Below, piece after piece: positions 23,940 to 34,688 of a DNA stretch of 64,000 bases. The translations under genes were made by a program, and so were the position numbers. This stretch comes from Rhyzopertha dominica. Taxonomy: Eukaryota; Arthropoda; Insecta; Coleoptera; Bostrichidae. Under the pieces are notes generated by a model. The model did not search any database. It was not told where the DNA came from and saw only the letters and a program-made list of their open reading frames with translations. Position 1 is the stretch's first letter. The number at the start of each line of letters is the position of its first letter. The stretch covers positions 40,915,786 to 40,979,785 of the forward strand of contig QCXZ01000041.1 in assembly GCA_025024175.1 (NCBI GenBank), in the 5' to 3' direction.

Positions 23940-25110
23940 TAAGAGAAAAAGAAAACGTTTTTGGCTTTCTTTTCCTAGCTGTTACCCCAAAAATAGATTA
24001 TCATTTGTAACAGCTGGAAATGCACTGATAGGTAGTTGCCAGATTGGGCGACTTATCGTAAAATATATACTTAACAGTTATTAATGATAGCATTTTTGCA
24101 GTTTCCGCAGGCAATGAAATGGGCGACTTTTTGTTTCTGTTATGTCAACAAAATGTATATTTATCGCTCACTGCAGTTCGTATTTCTAATTAGCAATGAA
24201 AATATAGCGTTTGAATATAATTTGTGTGATTTTAAATCAATTTCAGTCGCATATTTCAAAGCCTGGATTCCCAAAAAATCTTATTGTGAGCACCATGTGA
24301 GATGTGATGCAAATGCCTTGCATACATTTTTAAATAAATGTCAACGAAAATTTTTGGATCAAACGTACGTTTATGGAGATAGCTTATGGTAGTGACGTCT
24401 TTGTTGGTAACTGGCGACATTTTTTAAGTAGTTTAGTTAGAGCCGATCATCCATACAAATATGACCTGTTGACACATTGAAGGCTAAAATAAATTCTGTT
24501 GTTCATTCGGGTCCGTATTGAGTGTTAGATAGGTGTAATATTTAATAATATCTCACTGCGCTCACCATAATGACAGAGAAACTTCAAAATAATTGGCGTA
24601 TTGTCCCTGGATGTAAAAAACACATCCAAAAATTCTAGTAAGAGGTTTGTTACTGTACCAAAGGAAAAAGAAAGGAGCAGATTAACTTTGTTTAATACCG
24701 CAAGATGTGATTTGACTGCTTCTAAAACTGTGTTTTTTTTTTGCTGTGAGGAGCATATTACACAAAAATTCGACCAACGTCAATGCGCGGTAAATTGTTC
24801 GACGTGGCTTTTTATAAGTCTTGTCTTATTCATACTTTAACGTACATGCACCAATATGAAAACAAGAATTACCAAAAATACTGCCCGTGTCAAGCACAAA
24901 CGAAAGTAACGACTACGTGATACGACCTATGACGTCGAGCATTTAGCAAGCGTATTGTGATTCGGCTAAAAATTTTAGACTTTAGTCAATCGTTTCTCAG
25001 GGTAAAACAAGTTTCGTTAACGACACGTTATTTAAGTAGTTTATGGGAATATCAAGCTAATAGTAATGGTTACGCTGATTACTGCGATTAGTGGAAAACA
25101 CCAAGTTGTA
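23940..25110 (+). repeat. THAP-repeat family, copy 1
   Basis: Homologous to copies at 38950-40060 (plus) and 55050-56190 (minus). Shared landmarks in order: CTAGCTGTTACC near 23980, GGATCAAACGTA near 24360, AGTTTAGTTAGAG near 24430, a THAP exon at 24570-24789, and GATTACTGCGATTAGT near 25080. Compared with copy 2, copy 1 lacks a block after the exon, so the two are deleted in different places. The 102-codon frame at 24084-24392 lies in the upstream part of the repeat and is not conserved in the other copies. Confidence 0.75.
24570..24789 (+). pseudogene. THAP-like zinc-finger exon, copy 1 (frameshifted)
   Basis: THAP domains are C2CH zinc fingers that bind DNA and occur at the N-terminus of P-element-type transposases and many insect proteins. 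The ATG at 24570 starts MTEKLQNNW, then VPGCK; one extra A in an A run shifts the frame, after which KNTSKNSSKRFVTVPKEKE and, later, CCEEHI follow. VPGC, FVTVP and the final C-x2-H are typical. The first zinc-ligand Cys is not seen in any copy. The match ends at RQCA before GTAAAT, at the place where copy 3 has a consensus donor. Confidence 0.65.
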
Positions 25111-28100
25111 GTAATAAATTTCAATAGACACTAAACAAGGCGAGGTAGTCTCTTAGCGTTCGTTTGTGTGAAACTGAATCAACATCTGTGACATTTCTTG
25201 TCAAAATAAGTACTAACAATAAATAGTGTTTTTGAACTTGTGTGAAAGCACTAATTAAATATTCAGCGCCCTGCATTGTTTAACATAAAGTCATTAAATT
25301 GAAATCTTAGTTATCACTGGATACCAAGGTAGGCCAAGAAAACAGACTAAAACATTTATTCAAGTCCGCAACTAATGCTAAGAGCTGATTTAAACCAACA
25401 ATTTAAAGCACGGAGATTGAGTGCAATAATTAAAAAAGATATCCATCTACGAAGCAGTCAAAAACGCGATCTTTTGTATCAATCTTTTGTTAATATCTGC
25501 GGGAAACAATCGCGAATGGTTAATCGCGCGGTGATTTATGGTTCCTCTCGAAGGTACACGATGCATACAGGCTTTAATTACTACGTCGGCCGAATATCTC
25601 ATCATTAATCTATTCAGTGAAGACGGGCAAGAAAAGGTAATTTTTTAGAAATCTCCATCGCATAGCGTAATCGAGCCCGTGGTATACTGTAAGCAATGAG
25701 GTAAGTAGCTCACGCAACAGCGCACTCCGGCAACCTATACAGATTTTTCTGTGAGTGAAAATATTATTCGTCGTGACAATGTGGGGATATGTGCCATTTC
25801 CGTATTTGATGTTGGCAAGATAACGTGTTGGATTTGGTGTGGCGGGTTACATTTTGTAATAATGGACATGTCAGGTATTTTACAGTTACGTTACGGAAAA
25901 AATAATCGTATGTAAACCAATCTGATTATGTCCTGAATTGTTCAATTTATTTTTAATTGGTATTATTAATTTTGGGTACAAATTTAAAATCTTTAATGTC
26001 TAATCGCTGTAGGGAATACACAATGATAAATCCTTAAACGGCTAGCTGGATACTAGTCGCATACGATTTCTAAGTATTTAAAAAAAGTGTTTGTAAAATT
26101 ATGTATGTGTGTTAACTAGAAGTATTAAAAGTAAACCATTAATTTTAAAGAGGTATTGGCACTTTAATGATTTATTAGTTTTCTTTCACTTAATTATTAT
26201 GGAACGATATTTTAGGTATATGCGAATTCTCTATTGTCAATAAATCAAATTGGTACCCAGCAATATAAAAAAAACAAGTAATGCCCTTATTTGCACTCTG
26301 TGTGAAAAGATAGCGTTTAATAGACTCTAGTATCAAAATAATAGAAAATATTACTCATATGAAGTTTATATAAATAACTAAAGAACCACTGTAATTGTTT
26401 AGCCAATGTAAAAGTATACATATCTAACTGCTAAATAATAATAATAAAGATGGTTAATTATATTACAAAAATGCAATTATCACAAATTGAGGTATCTCTC
26501 ATTTACTAACTGTGTTTTTTGCAATTTCCTTCTTCAACATTTCAAAAATTATTGTCAGAAGCAGACCGCTGTACAGACATTAACTCATAAAGCTGGTATG
26601 ATGGTTTCAAGTTTGTCAATAATCAGCTTCAAGTTTTGTGTACGTGGTTTAGGATGATAGGGAGACATCGTAAGTAATTTCAAATTGTATTTAACCATTT
26701 CCTTGTAAAAAAATGTTGGGAAATTTTGTTATTAGAATTCAGGTTTGCTTGCGTTTGAATTATGTAAAACACTGCGTCCTTTTTCAATGATGTTGGGATA
26801 CGACGCATTATCTGTTACATTAACTCCATATGTGGAAATTTAGTAAAGTTATTCTTCTTTGGCCAACGACAATTGACAAGCTGATAGGAAATAAGAGAAA
26901 ACAAACGTCATTTCCATGAAATACTATTACCTGTTTTTCCCTTTCGTTTGTTATTAACCTTATGTTGAATGCTTGCAATTCACAGCAAATCTAATTTATT
27001 ATTATTTTGGCTTAACTGTGTTTCAGTTCTTTCAAGTCAGAGAAGCTTCAGAAATATTTACACATTTTATCTGCTCTCTTTCTTTTACTGCTTCTCTGTA
27101 AACCCTTCTAGTAGCAGCCGGAAATAGTTTCGTTTTCTTTACGAACTTATAGAACGTTGCAAATTATTCTAATAAATTGAATATAAATATTTTACCCTGT
27201 ATGCTAATCTTCTTATTTAGTGTAGCCATTACAACTACATATAAATATTGCAGTTTTCATTCCCTAGGGAATAAAATTTAAAAATATCTGGTAAAACCTC
27301 AAATTTTTATTTTAAATAAAAATGTACAACAATGTTCATTAGGTACTCTAGCCAGAATTACAATCATTAATATGAAGTAACAGTAGACAATTGGAACATA
27401 TTTGAATATTAGAGTATTGGTATTGAAAAAAGTGCGGGTCTTGTCCTGGACATTAAGAACAAAAGTAGAAATCTGAATAAGGCTAATGTCTCCTTGTGCT
27501 ACCATTTTTTGCTTTAATCTATTTTTTTTTATTTCTATTTTATAACTTATACAACTTTCGAGGTAACCCTTAGCTAACTTTTCAGCCTAAAACAGTGTCT
27601 TGTGTACAACAAAGCTTCCAGTAAACTAAAATCTCTGCAGTGTGGTGAAATTCTTTTCCCAATGGGCTGCGCGGTACATTTGTTGCTGGTAGTCTCCGAC
27701 AGAAAAGCGTAAATGTTCTGTGTCAACTTTTCGAAAAGCCATTAAATTTTGACATATCTGGACAAGATCGATTCCATTATTGAAAAAATTTTTAACAACG
27801 AAAGTTCTATAAAATTTTGTTCTTCGGGTTTCTGATGTTACATATCAAAGACGATCCAACATTCTGACTGTGAGTGGCAGTGAGATTAAGTAATTCTAGA
27901 GTTCTGCATGCTCACGCGACACCTTCTAAAGGTAGTGTGTAATTATTATCATAAAAGATTTCTTTAATGACATACTTAAATGGTTAGAACTATATTATTT
28001 GTTCAGATATTCATCCGCATATTCTTTACCAATATATAGTTTTTTTTTGGGCTTATAACATTAATTTCTTCTTTTCATGCAGGCCAGTAATTTGAAATAC

Positions 28101-29294
28101 CTGATGCCAGTATCAATACATCTTTCAATTTTAACATTGTCCTCAGCACAGAATATTTCGCCCACGGGGTCGAAGCTTTATTACTTTGCATGTTGCCCGA
28201 TCACACAGAGTAAGATGTTTATATAACTTTGTTGCACGTTTTGTCACTTCGACAAGGACAGAATGTTTAATATGCAAAGAAATGCTTTGAAAGTGTAAAT
28301 TTAACCCTTTTCGGTACCTTGATATATAATACACTATAATAGCAACAGAAGTGTATACGTTTTAAATACAACTATCTTGGCGAATTCTCATTACCTACTC
28401 ATTTATTAACAAGTACAGTCGTCGTCAAAATCAATGAGATACCGGCACATGTAAGCTTATTTAAATAAAATTTCAAAATTATCAATTCTCGCCAAAGTTT
28501 AGGCATGAGATATTGAAAAAATCAGGTCATAGTAAAAGTTATACTCTCTCCAAAATAAATGATACGCACAGAATAAATTTCTAACTCCTGACGAATTAAT
28601 ACTTTTCCTAACAATCAATTTTCGATTGGTAAAGTTTTTTATACTGACTGTTACGTTACCACAAATGTCTGCCTGCGGTTTTGTATTCTGCGTTTCTTAT
28701 GCCATTAGCCCATTTTTGTGAACCTGCGGCGTTCCTACCCGGACGACTTTCGTGTCGAACATCTATACCTATAAATTTCTTTCACCAATTCGAATGTAGG
28801 TGCGTGCTTGCATTTTAGGATAAATACTACCTACTGAAAGGGATAAACTGACACTTTAATGATACTGTATTTCTAGCTCAATCTTTATTAAGTATGTTTC
28901 AGTGAATTAAAAAAAAACAAATTATCAGTAACTACAAACTGTTTTTATAAACTTAACCGCAAACTGAACTGATGATATAAATAAGAACGTGTTTAGACGT
29001 ATTCAGTTGGAATGTAATTCACATGAAAGTTCAGTACATTTTTTAGTGCTTAGTACTACTGTATATACACGGTTCTGAGATTTCTCGCTTCTTTACCATA
29101 AACGATATCAAAAAAGTCTAAGAGAAAATTGTGCACCATTGCCGTCGCCATGTTCCTAAAATATGGTCAGCAGTGGCGTATCAAATTATGGTTTTAAATG
29201 AAACACCCTATATTTTATTGTAGATTTGGAATGTACTCAGAGTATTTACTTTTGTGGGAAGCATATTACACCTCCAACTTTATCGGTTTCTCTG
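25111..29294. other. Long stretch without a supported gene
   Basis: No transposon or host motif was recognised. The frame at 25375-25608 (77 codons, Arg/Ser/Tyr-rich) is somewhat more protein-like than its neighbours but has no family signature. A CAGTGGCGTA word at about 29173 resembles a hAT-type end and an ACACCCTATA word at 29206 resembles a mariner-type end; neither has a partner. Frames at 27299-27505 and 28143-28334 are not supported. Confidence 0.5.

Positions 29295-29330
<36 letters not shown>
29295..29330. repeat. (TTTA)n tract, 3' tail of the Jockey-type element
   Basis: About eight TTAT/TTTA units on the plus strand, (AAAT)n in the orientation of the element. Confidence 0.9.
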
Positions 29331-29384
29331 TTACACTGTTGTACAGGTTTGCACTCAACTACACAACAGGGGGGTAAAAGTTAA

Positions 29385-31314
29385 TCAAAACGTACAGACA
29401 AAACTTAATCGTACAAAATTTATACATCGGGAATTATATAGAACACACATATTATATAGTGGTGAACGCTTTTTTATGTTCGTTCTGGAGGTTGGCAGAT
29501 AAAATGTGTGAGATGTCCTGGCAGACACTCTAGGTACAACTAAATTTAAAGAACCCAAAGCGTGAAGGTCTCTTTTAGTCTGAAGACTCGAAATATCATG
29601 TTTCTCAAGCAGATCGCTGTGACAAACACCTCGGGAGGGAAAGACGCCGTCGAGTTTAAAACTTAGAAGTTTTAGAAATTTTCGTTGAACATTTTCAGTA
29701 TAATTTGTATGTCGCATATAATACGGGGTCCAAACTACCGCTGCGTACTCCAATCTAGATCTAATAAATGAGTAAAAAAGCAGTTTTAATGTGTTGTAAC
29801 AGAAATCACGATTGTTACGTGAAATAAAGCCGTATGTTTTACTGGCATTAAGACACATTTTATGAATGTGTGGAATAAAAGATAACTTGCTATCGAAAGT
29901 TACGTCAAGATCGTTAAATGTATCGGGTCTAGACAGAGAAACACCCTCAAGACCGTAGTCATACATTATAGGTACAGATTCTAATGTGAACGATAGTTCA
30001 AGGGCAGTCCGTTAGATCTACAACAGTTATTCAGTACGTCAAGATTGTTTTGTAAACGAATACAATCGATGCTTAAATGTATGGTAGTGTAAAGTTTAAG
30101 GTCATCCGCATAAAGTAAAATGTTGACGTCTATAACGTCGGTTATGTCATTAATAAACAGTATAAAAAACAAAGGACCTAAAACAGAACCTTGCGGCACT
30201 CCAGATGTAGCATTGTATGCCGTGACTTGAATCCATTATATGCCACGTATTGGACTCTATTGTGGAGGTAAGATTTGAACAAATCAATCAAAGCATCAGA
30301 CATGCCGAAGCGATTAAGTTTGTTTAACAAAATATTGTGATCCAGCTTATCGAACGCTTTGGAGAAGTCCGTATAAATCACATCGGCCTGCAAATGACCA
30401 TCCAAAGCTTCAGCAACAAACTGTGAAAAACAAACCAAGTTGGTGGTAGTAGAGCGTGCCTTGATGAAGCGGCGCTGGTGTACACTAATATACTTAGATA
30501 AAATGTAAGAGTATCTCAAATACTTTGCTAAAATTGCATATAATAGAAATTGGTCTGTAATTAGTAATGTCCCGTAAATCACCCTTTTTGTGGAGCGGAC
30601 ATACCTTAGACTGTTTCCAAATGTCGGGAATTATACGCGTCCTTAGGCATAGATTGAATAATACCATCAAACGACGGGCAAATATATGTGCACAGTATTT
30701 CAACAAAAATGCAGGAATGCCATCGGGCCCTGTTGTCATCTTAGGTTTAATTCGCTTTAACGCAGCTAATACTTCATTTTCAGTGAATTCTAATAAGATA
30801 GTAGCAGGATGTGTAACCGGTGAATTTATTGACAAATGTGATGATTCTGCATAAGATTTGCTAAAGAAATCAGCAAAAGCATTTAGAATATTATCTGGCG
30901 TATTATGACACTGGTCGCCGTAGTACATGNCNCTTTAAATATTGGATTGTTTNTTTTGTTATTAATAAATGACCAGAATTTGCCCGGATCGGTCTTTATT
31001 TTGGTTTCGGTATTCTGTACAAAACGTTTATAGGAGTCGTTGACCTCAGTTTTTATCAATCCTCGAAGTCTTCTAAATTTCGCAAGAGCTTGAATGTCAT
31101 TATTATCTTTATATGTTTTTCAGTATTTAGCTTTAAGTTTAATGTGTTTTATAGTCAATGAATCAAACCACGGCGGATATTTAAGAGAGCGGCGGGAAAA
31201 AAATTTGGGTACGCAGACATCGAAAACGCTATTCAATTTACTATAAAAGTAATCTACAGCATTATTTAGGTCGTCGATATGTTCAAGAGAAACCCAGTCA
31301 GTGTTTAGTAGCAT
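29385..31314 (-). pseudogene. Reverse transcriptase of the Jockey-type element, broken
   Basis: The frame starts at 31314 in the linker before the RT (YPPWFDSL), runs through one stop at about 31120, then FWSFINNK, TGPDGIPAFLLK (about 30720), KVCPLHKKGD and NYRPIS. After a frame change near 30500 come RRFIKARSTTTN, DFSKAFDKLDH (about 30350) and, after a second frame change near 30215, [18 protein letters not shown] and LLYADDLK, whose YADD catalytic box lies at about 30102-30113. A third frame change near 29980 leads to the thumb and C-terminal part (DLDVTFDSKLSF, LEYAAVVW, RKFLKLLSF). RT copies element RNA into DNA at the target. With one stop and at least three frameshifts it cannot be active, yet the protein match is strong, so it is the best preserved of the Jockey-like copies here. 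Confidence 0.9.
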
Positions 31315-31329
31315 AACCTTTTCTACTTA

Positions 31330-31600
31330 AAATCGGACCATCCTTGAATTTTTTTTAGTGAAACTGAGTCCCAGATTGTTAAATGGGACCACAAGGATAA
31401 ATTTTATCCGATTTCGTTGAAACTTGCAAGTTTTATACTTATACCACTTCAGTTTTATACGTCTGGCACTAGTCTCATGCCATGGTATGGTTTTCTATCA
31501 TTTCGCTTTAGAATGAACAGAATTTAAATGGGTATGTAGGCATAATTTTTACAGTAATAAGCTATTAAAACCAAGACTTAAAAAAATCTGAACAGCCCTA
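31330..31600 (-). repeat. Dispersed repeat family R1, copy C
   Basis: On the minus strand it shows TTGGTTTTAATAGCTTATTA, GAAAACCATACCATGGCATG, TATAAGTATAAAACTTGCAA and CCCATTTAACAA in the same order as copy B at 50650-50935. It lies directly upstream (in element orientation) of the truncated Jockey-type element, whose 5' junction falls at its end. Confidence 0.75.
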
Positions 31601-33954
31601 TTAACAGAATATGGCGGCGACGAGTTTTCCTTGCTTTTCATTAAGACGGATTAGAAATAAGCCATACATGATAATAATGACACAAATTGAAGAGGATAAA
31701 AGGCGGCATCTAACTATGAAGCATATTCGTTACAAGGCAAAAAAATATTTACAAAAGTTAACTTGTGCTTGTGTATGCTATGCTGTCTGCACCGCAACCG
31801 TGAGGGCCTGCTATTAGGTTGATGTATGCAAATGCATGCCAGCTTGTCAGATTACAGGTCACACAGTACCCCTTAAGGCTGCTAGGTGGCTTTGTCATCG
31901 TCTCAGTTCATTGCTGACAGATGGCATTGCCCTCTATTTGTCTACTTAAAGTAAGGTTAACTTTATTTGCGAATTATCCGCATGGGTAAATATTTTTTGG
32001 ACACCTACTATACTGTTTTTAAAAGGCTTAAAAAGACCTTCAATTTATCTTATAACTTAAGGCTGTGTCTCAAAAAAATAAGGAAATACCAGCCTGGGGA
32101 CATTTATGTGTCTGGCGGACCATGTATATTTTCACCTAAGTGATAGTAAATCTATCCAACACTTTGAAATGCTTGGTTATTTGAGTGTGGGACGTCACGA
32201 GTATTTATAACGGTACCCTTCGGGTGCTAACTAACAAATCTTGCAACTTTCTTTTAGAATAAATACTACATTCACTTCTTGGGTACGGAAAAGTACATCT
32301 TTCAACAAGTTGGAATTTCAACTTTTTTTTTGTTTCAAATTTTGTGTTGGAACGTGTTTGTGGAGTTCTGGCCATACAACTTAGTATTTTTGAGGGGGTG
32401 GTGCCATTTTAATTTAAAAAAAAATATAATTATCGAAGATCAATCAAAATTTTTGTTGCTGAAACGAATATTACCAGGAAACCTAATCGGTTAATAAGAT
32501 TATGGTTATGATTATTGCCATTAATTTAAATAAAACAATCACGCAAACGTTTGTACCTAATTTTTGCACTTCTGATGACGACCAAGTGTGTGTAGGCAAA
32601 TGAAAAAGTATCTGGTTACTGTAAAATTCAATAATGTTGTTGAGGGTTTATTAAAATACGTGCTATTATTTTTTGGACACATACAAAAGCAAAATTGTTT
32701 TGCAAATATGTGGTCCTCTCGAAAACACTGTATGAGTGTCGTCCCACTCTTGTAATTACTGTTTAAAGTAGAAACTAGCAACTGTTATATGAAGCTACCC
32801 AGTAAAATTGCTTTTTACTCGCTCAGCATATCACAGATCATTTGTGAGAATCAATTTCAATAAATGGCGAAGAAATAGCCATGTGACTGATCCTATTTGC
32901 GTTTTCAGGAAAGTGATTACCCGTTCTCCGCAAGAGTGCCGACTTCAGAGGCCTTCACGTCCGAGCATATCTCGTTTAAATTGCGTTGATGCTCTCACAC
33001 AGGAGCGGAAGCCATCACATACACGGATCAATTAAGGATTAGACTTTTTGCGTGCGGCACCAACTCGACCGAAATTATGGTAAGTGTAGAAAGTGAATCT
33101 GCATTGCGTGCGTTGCTTGTGCATTTAATGATCGTATTGCATTTTTGCTAAGTCGCAATGGCGAATGTAAAAGTGCATTTCGTCTTTACGTAAATGTATG
33201 TTTAAAGACGTTAGTGCAGTTGCCTTGCATTAGCAATTCAAATAGAATTCAAAATGTATAGACAGATTATTGACTGATAGTCTCATGTTACATGGTGACA
33301 GCTGGTGGCATTATTGTCAGTGAAAAGCATGAGGATGATAGTTATACACATACAACACTGTTCTCCTAACCATTGTATTAGGTACACATGAAAACAGTTG
33401 TCAAATACCTTTACTATCACCGGATTTCGCGATACTAGCCTAAAAATTGCAACATTCAACATTCTCTCGCTGCTCTTTCTAACGCGTATAAAACAAGTCC
33501 ACTTTTTTGGTTTATCACAAAAGGGTCTCAAAAATCTGCTTAGAAATGTGAGGTCATAAGCGAACGTAACAACGTAAGTGCATAGCTTGGAATGGAATGG
33601 AATGGGGACGAAAATTGTCGCGAGACATTTAAATCATTGGCTTGCCCACCATTATTCATGGTCGAATTTCAGGCTAGGACGGCGAATAAATTTATTAAAT
33701 CAGACCACCCATGCGGTTCGTGCCGTCCAAATTGTGTACTATGTTACATTCCTAAGGTGAGACTTTTTTACTGGCGCGCACTTTACCTACATCTTGGTTT
33801 GAACGTTAGGATTTGTCCAGCTTATCGCTAACATCAGTCATCATTTCGTATTTAGTGCAGAACGCACCTTGAATTATTTGTTTTGTGTTCGTATTATAAG
33901 TAAGTTCTTCTACTACAATGTTTCCATCATTCCTTTACTGAAGCAAACCTCTCA
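31601..33954. other. No supported gene; weak exon-like patches
   Basis: Two patches are slightly more gene-like. One at about 32895-33075 is GC-richer and ends in ATG followed by GTAAGTG, like a 5' exon with a donor. Another at about 33590-33756 is a Cys-containing frame (HPCGSCRPNCVLCYIPK) followed by GTGAGA. Neither has a recognised family or a matching second exon, so they are not called as genes. Confidence 0.4.
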
Positions 33955-33962
33955 CTAGAGCA

Positions 33963-34680
33963 TAGAGTTGGGTTGGTCCCAAATGAACTGTTAAAAAGAA
34001 CGACTCTCGGGTTCGAACTGCGCGAACTAGTTCATGACATTGGATGTTGGTCATTCGCGAACGAACTACTGTAACAGAAACAGTGAGCGCTGTCTGTAGC
34101 GGCAGTGGTCGTCGATAAATCTAAATGATTTCGTTTAGTAGAACTGACATGCTTTCAGCGTGATTCGTTATTCATAAAATAATAGCTTCGAATAAAATAC
34201 ATGTAGCTTGTACTTACATAACATAGAAGCAAACAACATATAAAGAACATATAAAGAACAATACAATGAAAGAATTTAAACAAAACTGTAACTGGCACAA
34301 ATATAAGTTTTGTATCAAATTTAAAAAAAAGGTGCACAGATTTACAGATTGTGGTTCAAAAACATGATTTTGTTAATATTTGAGGTATTTAATCTATTGC
34401 GCTGTTGACTTAAGCCCTTATTATTTTAATAGAAACTAACCAACATGCAGTCAGGATTGCTAATCACTAAGCATGAGTAAAAACTACCAACGTATGCATC
34501 TGCCTCGTATTATCACTACACGGGAGATGGGCGCTACAAGCTACTCTAAAGTACGGGTGCGACGTAAGTGCATTCCAGCAGCTGTGGCTGTCGTGTTTGT
34601 GTTTTTTGGTCGTTAATCGGTCACGAACGAACTGTTCAACCGAACGAATCTTTTGCAAAGAACTGATTTTGCCATCTCTA
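33963..34680. mobile_element. hAT-like MITE with 8-bp target-site duplication
   Basis: The ends are inverted: TAGAGTTGGG at the left and, on the minus strand at the right, TAGAGATGGC. Both continue into GAACTGTT/GAACAGTTCG and TTCGTTCG-like words. The element is flanked by CTAGAGCA (33955-33962) and CTAGAGTA (34681-34688), an 8-bp duplication with one difference; 8 bp is the size made by hAT transposases. The 718-bp interior has no transposase, so this is a non-autonomous element. The superfamily rests on duplication size and the TAGAGATGGC-type end. Confidence 0.7.
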
Positions 34681-34688
34681 CTAGAGTA

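Larger units (their letters stand above)
29295..31345 (-). mobile_element. 5'-truncated Jockey-type non-LTR retrotransposon
   Basis: The minus strand carries most of a reverse transcriptase and the C-terminal region and ends in an (AAAT)n tail at 29295-29330. The endonuclease half is missing: upstream of about 31345 the sequence is the unrelated dispersed repeat copy C. A 5' truncation with an A-rich simple tail is what target-primed reverse transcription usually leaves. No clear target-site duplication was found. Several ambiguous bases lie at 30930-30952. Confidence 0.88.

Noticed and set aside
29254..29502. 82-codon frame with an LFIYLFIYLF run
   Set aside because: The run is translation of the (TTTA)n tail of the Jockey-type element.
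30567..30854. 95-codon plus-strand frame
   Set aside because: Antisense shadow of the Jockey-type reverse transcriptase.
33592..33760. Frame with CGSCRPNCVLC before a donor-like GTGAGA
   Set aside because: The cysteine pattern is not one I recognise and no acceptor or neighbouring exon supports it.
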